Shown: one piece after another, positions 58,513 through 64,000 of the stretch
Layout of the letters: each line of letters starts with the position of its first letter
Position numbering within the stretch: the stretch's first letter is position 1
DNA from: Tolypeutes matacus
Taxonomy: Eukaryota > Chordata > Mammalia > Cingulata > Chlamyphoridae
Direction: 5' to 3'
DNA length: 64,000 bases
Assembly (NCBI GenBank): GCA_026826555.1
Contig: JAKSZT010054335.1
Coordinates: forward strand, 9,161,790-9,225,789
Notes under the pieces: model-generated
Told to the model about the DNA's origin: nothing
The model's database searches: none
The model's input: the letters and a program-made list of their open reading frames with translations, nothing else
Position numbers and translations under genes: made by a program

Positions 58513-59275
58513 GTGACTTCAGCAGAGGAAGATTTTAATAATCAATTGGATAAGATGACTCGCTCTGTGGCTAATGCTCAGCCTCCTTCCCCAGCCACTC
58601 CTGTCATTGCCCAATGGACTCATGAAAAAAGTGGCCATGGAGCTAGGGATGGAGGTTATGCATGGGCTCAGCAACATGGACTTCCCCTCACCAAGGCTGA
58701 CTTGTCTACAGGCACTGCTGAATGCACAATCTGCCAGCAGCAGAGACCCACACCCAGCTCCCAATATGGCACCATTCCCTGAGATGATCAGCCTGCTACC
58801 TGGTGGCAGGTTGACTATATCGAACCACTTCCATCACGGAAGGGGCAGCGATTTGTTTTAACTGGAATAGACACGTACTTCAGATACAGGTTTACCTTCT
58901 CTGTACGCAATGCTTCTTCCAAAACTATCATCATTGGACTTACTGAACGTCTTATCCACTGCTATGGTATTCCACACAGCATTGCTTATGATCAAGGAAC
59001 CCACTTCACAACAAATGATGTGTGGGAATGGGCACATGCTCATGGAATTCACTGGTCTCCCATAATCCCAAAGCAGCTGGATTGATAGAACAGTGTAATT
59101 GCCTTTTGAAGACTCAATTACTGGTGAACTGGGTAGCAATACCTTGCAGGGCTGGGGCAATGTTCTCCAGGAGGCTGTGTATGCTCTGAATCAGCATCCA
59201 CTCTATGGTTCTGTTTCTCCCATAACCAGGATTCTTCAAGGGGTGGAGATGGGAGTGGCTCCACTCACTATTACC
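58513..59275 (+). pseudogene. ERV-L integrase relic
   Basis: The zinc-binding HHCC module is present: histidine codons at 58621-58623 and 58636-58638, cysteines at 58723-58725 and 58732-58734. The catalytic core's first two acids are at 58813-58815 and 58990-58992 and the glutamate at 59088-59090. The spacing from second aspartate to glutamate is 98 nucleotides, where about 108 is expected, so a net ten-base deletion and a frameshift lie between them. The C-terminal segment near 59140-59270 resumes in another frame. Integrase inserts the viral DNA. Confidence 0.85.
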
Positions 59276-59815
59276 CCTAGTGATCCACTAGGAAAATTTT
59301 TGCTTCCCGTCCCTGCAACCTTAAGCTCTGCTGGTCTACAGGTCTTAGTTCCGAAAGGAGGAGTGCTGCCACGGGGAAACACAACAATGATTCCACTGAA
59401 CTGGAAGTTAAAACTGCCACCTGGCCACTTTGGGGTCCTCATGCCTCTGACTTAACAGGCAAAGAAGGAAATTACTGTACTGGCTGGGGTGATTGACCCT
59501 GACTATCAAGGGGTAATAGGTCTGCATCTACATAATGAGGGTAAAGAAGAGTTTGCCTGGAATACAGGAGAGCCTCGAGGGCGTCTCCTAGTACTGCCAT
59601 GACCTGTGATCAAAGTCAATGGAAAATTGCAACAACCCAATCCAAGCAGGACTAACAAGGGCCCAAAATCTTCAGGAATGAAAGTTTGGGTCACCCCACC
59701 AGGCAATGAACCATGGCCAGCTGAAGTGCTTGCTGAGGGTAAAGGGAACATGGAATGTGTTAGTGGAAGAAGGTAGTGATAAATATGAACTTCGACCTCG
59801 TGACCAGTTATAGAA
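59276..59815 (+). pseudogene. ERV-L dUTPase relic
   Basis: A trimeric dUTPase domain downstream of integrase, which hydrolyses dUTP to keep uracil out of DNA. The N-terminal beta region is at 59276-59452, ending at an in-frame TAA at 59453. The characteristic G-V-I-D-P-D-Y motif, whose tyrosine contacts the nucleobase, is intact at 59486-59506 in the same frame. Another TGA at about 59600 follows. A Pol C-terminal tail related to HERV-L continues to about 59815. Non-functional as it stands. Confidence 0.8.
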
Positions 59816-60161
59816 ATGAGGACTGTAATGGTCATGGATATTTCTTCCTTGTTTTGTTATTAATATGCTTGTATATGTATCTAAAATGAGTATCTTTGTT
59901 TTCTTCCCTATCTTTTTCCCTTATCGTGTGACATAAATTGTATTAGTTTCATGTTGTAATATTTAAGGATGTCAAGTTTAAGAATGAATATTACCTAAGG
60001 ACTATGCACCTTATTCTGGAGGAATTTAGTGTATTTCCAGTTACATGCAGGACAGCTGAATATTGTTAGGTGGAATTCTATATATATGCTACTGTTTTTA
60101 TTTAGAGACTAAGTATGGTTTAAGGGGATGTGTATGGCTACCAAGGTGACAAGGCATGGAC
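59816..60161 (+). other. ERV-L 3' non-coding region, no env
   Basis: About 345 bases between the Pol tail and the 3' LTR with no envelope-like frame. It is AT-rich with a weak purine-rich segment (aaggggatg, 60122-60130) that may be a decayed polypurine tract, although it lies 30 bases from the LTR start. Confidence 0.6.
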
Positions 60162-60601
60162 TATGATGGTCAGGCTAATCTGTCAACTCAGCCAGGTAAT
60201 GGTGCCCAGTTGTCTGTTCAAGGAAGCACTGGGATAATTGTAATACAAGGACATTCCATGGAATCTAATCATCAGTGAGTTGATTGCATAGATGGCTGAT
60301 TACATCTACAATCAACTGAGGAGATTGCCTTCAACAATGAGTGACATATCATCCAATCAGTTGAAGGCCTTAAAAGGACAAGTGATTTCAGCATTCAGAG
60401 AGAATTCCCAGCTCTACTTCAGGCAGCCAGTGTCTCCTGGGAACTCAGAGAGGGCTTTCATAGGAACCCCTGGTTTGCAGCCTGCCCTGCGGAATTTGGA
60501 CTTGTATATCCTCATGGTCGCATGAGACAATTTAATAAAATCTCATACTATTTACAGATCTCCTGTTGGTTTTGTTTCCCTAGAGAACCCTGAAAAATAC
60601 A
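60162..60601 (+). repeat. ERV-L provirus 3' LTR
   Basis: 440 bases. It pairs with 54208-54651. It has the CCAAT-containing 'atcatccaatcagttgaa', a TTAAAA TATA-like element near 60370, an intact AATAAA at 60534-60539, and ends 'ccctgaaaaataca'. The ending differs by two bases from the 5' LTR ending. The first base pair is TA instead of TG. Confidence 0.85.
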
Positions 60602-61964
60602 GTGCTGATTTGCCTTGTGAATCTCCAAGAGAGAAATAAAATATATGCATTTCCCAAACCTAGTAGGCCACTGAATCTTTCTCTCATAGATGATGTTGGA
60701 ACTAATGTTCTGGAACACTCTTGGGAAATGCTGAGCTAGCAGGTCTTGTCTATCCTGGGTTCTATTTACTGTGTAAGATTTTTCTTTCTTTTGAGGAAAT
60801 TCAATCATTTATTCTAGAGCAATTTTGAATGGGTGGGTCTGGATAAAAATTTGACTCTTGGTTGTATAAGAGAATCTACCTTCTATAAGTGCACCAATTT
60901 GTACTCTTCATTTTTTAGAAAAGACTGGTGGCCTTTCCTTGATGTATAAAATGAGTACAGAGACTGATCATTCATCTGTTTACTCAACAACGAGTTTCTG
61001 AGCTTCTACATATGCAGGGAGCACGCACCTTTGTTTTCTCAGAAAGTGAAGGACTTTCTGTAAAGGAGCCGACGCTGCAGCCCGGTGCTGCATGCAGACC
61101 CCGTGTGCTGTGGTGTGTAACACATGTCTGTGGAGCTGCACTCTCTGCTGAGCTCTGCAGAGGGCCAAGAAACAGGGAGGGGCTGAGCAAGGGCTGCTTG
61201 CCACGTAGAGACTTTTACTTGAACCACGCTGTTCAGACCAGCGAAATAATCCATTTCCCTGCCTCAAGCAACTCACTTTGAGCTGCCCAAAGCTTCTTTG
61301 AGAAGGGATATTTAGTAAATTCTTCAGGGTGTGCAGAGCTTCGCTTAGTCACCGACTTAGTCACCTTGGCACTTGTTGGGGTGCAGCTTCGTTTTCCTTG
61401 GCTGCTGCTTGGCCCTGCATGGAGAAAAGTCCTCATGCGTGGCTGCTGCCATCACCAGTCCTCCTTTCCTCTCCTGTTGCTGAAAAGGGTCTGGGGGAGA
61501 AGCCATCCCCTGCTAGAGGGTGTGGGCAGATGAGGATGGAATTTCGGCGGCTTGTGCTCCATGGGTCAGCAACGCTCCTCAGGACAGCTGCGTCCATGCC
61601 TCCCCTCAAGCTGCAGAGCCAGCGTTTCCTGGTCCCTGGCTCTGGGGCCCAGGGAGTCACAGCTCTCCTGTTAAAATGGCACTGTCTATCCATGGGGGAA
61701 AATTCCTTTCCAGGGGCCGATCCTCCTCTCACAGACGCTGTTGAGTGGGGGCCTGGCACTTTTATGTTATCGGCTCATTTTTAGTAGTTCACTTTTAGAG
61801 GCTAGCTAAACTGCTAAATGTCATCAAACAAACCCACTACTAGAAGGATTTTGAATTAATTTGTATCTGTCTTTGAATATTTGAAACGCTTACAGTTGTA
61901 CGACCTGGTTTAGAATTTTTTTCAAATCTTAATTTTGGTTAATGTACATAATGGAATTCACACA
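60602..61964. other. Unassigned sequence
   Basis: It begins with the right half of the provirus target duplication (gtgct, 60602-60606). No gene or repeat is recognisable up to the AT-rich simple sequence. Confidence 0.4.
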
Positions 61965-62072
61965 GCCTTTTATTTTATTTTATTATTATTATTATTTTTT
62001 TCTGTTTTCACTTCTTTTTTTTAATTTAATTTTATTTTATTTATTTATATATATATATATAAATATATTTTA
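61965..62072. repeat. A/T-rich simple sequence, including (TA)n
   Basis: Mixed TTTTA/TTA units are followed by a (TA)n-rich run near 62044-62066. Likely polymorphic in length. Confidence 0.85.
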
Positions 62073-62200
62073 AGAGGTTCTTAGATTACCGAAAATATTA
62101 CACAGAACCCCCTGGGATTCCCATGTTGCCCACCCCCCACACCTCCCACCATGTCCCACACAAACATCTCCCACAAGTGTGGCCCACCACCCTCACACAG
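62073..62200 (-). mobile_element. L1-type 3' fragment (antisense), xenarthran type
   Basis: The segment 'gaggttcttagattaccgaa', 'aatattacacagaaccccct' and 'gggattcccatgttgcccac' matches the antisense end of a xenarthran L1-type 3'UTR known to me in outline. The identification is tentative. Confidence 0.45.
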
Positions 62201-63042
62201 CCTTTTAAAACACAACTAATTTAAACCACAAGGCTCGTTGTATTTGGTTCTCAAGTGTGACACATACTGGTTAGCTGTTCACCAAGTCAATGTCCTCTTT
62301 GTCCTGGCCACATGGCTAGAGTACATCTCTTAAAAGAGGCCAGAGGATGGCGTTTTGGACAATGGAACGCGGGCAGGGATGGTGTACGTGGTCGACCTTC
62401 CCAGTCCTTCTTCCACCTTCTCCATGCAGGCGTGCAGGACCTCCACGAAGCCGTAGGTTGAAATGGAAGAGCCACAAGGCCAGTCCTTGGAGCAGAGCTC
62501 TCTCCTGTCAGGAATACTCATCCCAGAGTCTGCATGTGGGAGAAATGAGCTTCCACCGTTGGGGCTGGTTTTTCCAGTTGTTCATGTGGTCTTGACTGCG
62601 ATGGTTTCTGTGAGCTCTTAGGAAACGTTATATAAGGCCGTGGACTCCGGGGCCCAACAGGGCCGGCTTTAGATCGTGGCTCTGGGGCTTATGCCAACCT
62701 CTGACGAATGAGTTAAACTTGAGGAGTCTCAGCTGAGACAGCGTCAGTGCAGGTAACTCATAAGGCCCAAGCGTCTGGTCTACCACATTTGGGGCTTGTG
62801 TGTGAGAACACTCCCTTCTTAGTGGACTTTTCTGGGGAAGCTGGTGTGGATAGGACAGGAGGGTGCTAGGGGAGCCCCTTCCCTTCTGTGCCACCCCCAG
62901 TCCATTCATGGCTCATTGTCGGTTTGCTGAGGGCCCAGGGAAGACAAGAGTGAAAGGCATTCCTTTAAGTTGAGGTGTCAGAGGAGCTGAACCTGGCCCC
63001 ATAGCAGTGGTCCTCCCAGTCAAACACGGCAGGAACCATATT
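62201..63042. other. Unassigned sequence
   Basis: No gene. A possible weak MIR-like scrap lies near 62660-62760 ('gatcgtggctctggggctta'). Nothing else recognised. Confidence 0.4.
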
Positions 63043-63050
63043 TGCAATCG

Positions 63051-63477
63051 TTTTTTTTTTTTATTTGAAAGATTTATTTTCTTTTAATCCATTTTACACC
63101 CACCCACCCCACCCCACCCCACCCCACCCCACCTCCGTTTTTGCTATTCTGTGTCCATTCGTTGGGCAATTCTCTGTGTCTGTTTCCGGCCCTCTCCTCC
63201 TGTCTTCACCGGGATTCAATCCTGGGAACCTCCGATATGGGAGAGAGGCGTTTTTCGGCGCATCTTGTCTTGGCTCTCCCTTGGGTCACTCTCCTGATAC
63301 ATCTCATCCTGCTGCGTGGTTAGGCGGGGCCGGGGGCTCACCCGCTCGTGCCGCCCTACGGTGCGCCCGTGCACCTTCTATATTTTTTCTTTATTTTACC
63401 GGGAGGTCCTGGGGATTGAACCCAGGTCCCTCCATATGGGAAACGGGCGCCCAACCACTTGAGCCACATCTGCTCCC
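63051..63477 (-). mobile_element. Dimeric DAS-like SINE, antisense, with target-site duplication
   Basis: The element begins with poly-T and contains two tRNA-head-like segments in antisense: 'gattcaatcctgggaacctc' near 63212 and 'ggattgaacccaggtccctc' near 63413. It ends 'gagccacatctgctccc'. The eight bases 'tgcaatcg' occur on both sides (63043-63050 and 63478-63485) and continue as T-rich sequence. The middle part (63250-63380) contains CGGCG-type GC-rich sequence. Two heads in one insertion suggests a dimer. Confidence 0.8.
63098..63133. repeat. (ACCCC)n pentanucleotide microsatellite
   Basis: About seven CCACC/ACCCC units lie inside the 5' (antisense tail) part of the SINE. It is likely to vary in length. 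Confidence 0.9.
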
Positions 63478-63485
63478 TGCAATCG

Positions 63486-64000
63486 CTTTTACTATTTTTA
63501 ATATTTTAGTAGAGACAGGGGAGACTTCGCCAGCCATGGTTTGCTTGTGGACAGATCTCCCTGCAGCTGGCAGGCCATGCTCCGAGTGTTCCTGCCTCAG
63601 ACCAAGGCACACACAGCCGCAGCCTCCTCGGGGTGCGGGCAAGAGCCACTCGGCTTCTTCCTTCAGCAGCACTCCAGGGTGAGTAGTTCTTGCTAGCCCA
63701 CATGAAGTGTTTTTTCTCCTCAGCTCCTTGGCCACTTTCTCCCTGGGGCATTCCTGAGGCTGAGATGCACAGAGAGGGCATGACGCAGTGGGCCGGTGCT
63801 GGAGGGCAGCCCCGAGTCCTGGGGAATCCACTGCCTTCGCGGACAAGAGCTGAGACAGCACAAGGCTCAGGGCACTGGCACTCCTAGAGATTGGTTAAAC
63901 TGCTGAAAGTAAAAATAAAGGTCGCTAGCTAAAGATTTGTGAATTCAGTCTCTTTTTGAATATTGAAACTATTTTCCGGCGGGCCTGCCTGGACACTCGG
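63486..64000. other. Unassigned sequence
   Basis: Nothing recognised. Open frames overlapping the SINE boundary are not genes. Confidence 0.45.

Larger units (their letters stand above)
54208..60601 (+). mobile_element. ERV-L (class III) endogenous retrovirus provirus, near full length, defective
   Basis: Two related LTRs flank an internal region with a leucine-tRNA-type primer binding site and, in order, gag, protease, reverse transcriptase, RNase H, integrase and dUTPase relics. No envelope gene is present, which fits ERV-L. The five bases before the 5' LTR (atgct) and after the 3' LTR (gtgct) match at four of five positions, marking the original integration. All coding parts carry stops or frameshifts, so the copy is inactive. 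The dUTPase lying after integrase is the hallmark of HERV-L-like elements. The LTRs differ at roughly a dozen positions in the first 120 aligned bases counted by eye. Confidence 0.9.

Noticed and set aside
59816..60161. A possible envelope gene in the ERV-L provirus
   Set aside because: The space after dUTPase is only about 345 bases, AT-rich and stop-rich. ERV-L elements lack env.

Overview
This is vertebrate (mammalian) genomic DNA, almost certainly from a xenarthran and most likely an armadillo-type genome. The diagnostic evidence is a set of tRNA-derived SINEs of the DAS type (Dasypus SINEs). They have a box A-like stretch (tagctcagtgg), a box B-like stretch (gggttcaatcc) and the ending 'cctcctaaaa'. 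They lie near 8.84, 8.95, 20.0, 22.9, 31.0 and 63.1 kb. Mammal-wide repeats fill much of the rest: MIR, L2, L1 of several ages, MER5-type DNA transposon remnants and MLT1-type MaLR LTRs. I found no convincing protein-coding exon of a cellular gene, no RNA gene apart from SINE-embedded tRNA relics, and nothing prokaryotic. The window reads as intergenic or intronic sequence. Most long open frames in the GC-rich parts or in tandem repeats are chance or repeat artefacts.

Layout. 0-8 kb: mostly unassigned unique sequence with a few MIRs, ending in a CTN-type microsatellite that contains a 10-N gap. 8.4-9.05 kb: an L1 3' end followed by two DAS SINEs. 9-18 kb: GC-rich sequence with a TG-rich tract (14.1 kb), an L2 end and an orphan CpG island (16.62-17.4 kb). 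19.3-19.5 kb: a G-rich minisatellite. 20-25 kb: SINEs, an L1 fragment, and an old mammalian repeat split by a multi-unit DAS SINE. 27-33 kb: a TG-rich tract, nested MaLR LTRs, and an L1 with an apparent internal gap, itself interrupted by a SINE and by an MLT1 LTR. 33.8-34.1 kb: a 30/33-bp minisatellite with the second N gap. 35-53 kb: MLT1 LTRs, an antisense L1 ORF2 relic, a MER5A-like element, L1 3'UTR fragments and long unassigned stretches.

53.4-60.6 kb is the most structured part. A solo LTR is followed by a nearly full-length, decayed class III (ERV-L type) provirus at 54208-60601. It has paired LTRs (about 444 and 440 bp), an imperfect 5-bp target duplication (atgct/gtgct), a leucine-tRNA-type primer binding site, and relics of gag, protease, reverse transcriptase, RNase H, integrase and a C-terminal dUTPase. 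It has no env. Every gene is broken by stops or frameshifts. 60.6-64 kb holds AT-rich simple sequence, an L1 3' fragment and a dimeric antisense DAS-like SINE with matching flanking duplications.

There is no gene network here. The functional stories are of mobile elements: L1 machinery mobilised the SINEs (poly-A tails and target-site duplications), and ERV-L and MaLR elements left LTRs. The items most worth following up are the orphan CpG island, an unnamed GC-rich sequence present in two inverted copies 35 kb apart, the codon-sized minisatellite, and the dUTPase-bearing ERV-L provirus. Family names are assigned from memory of consensus features, without a database search.
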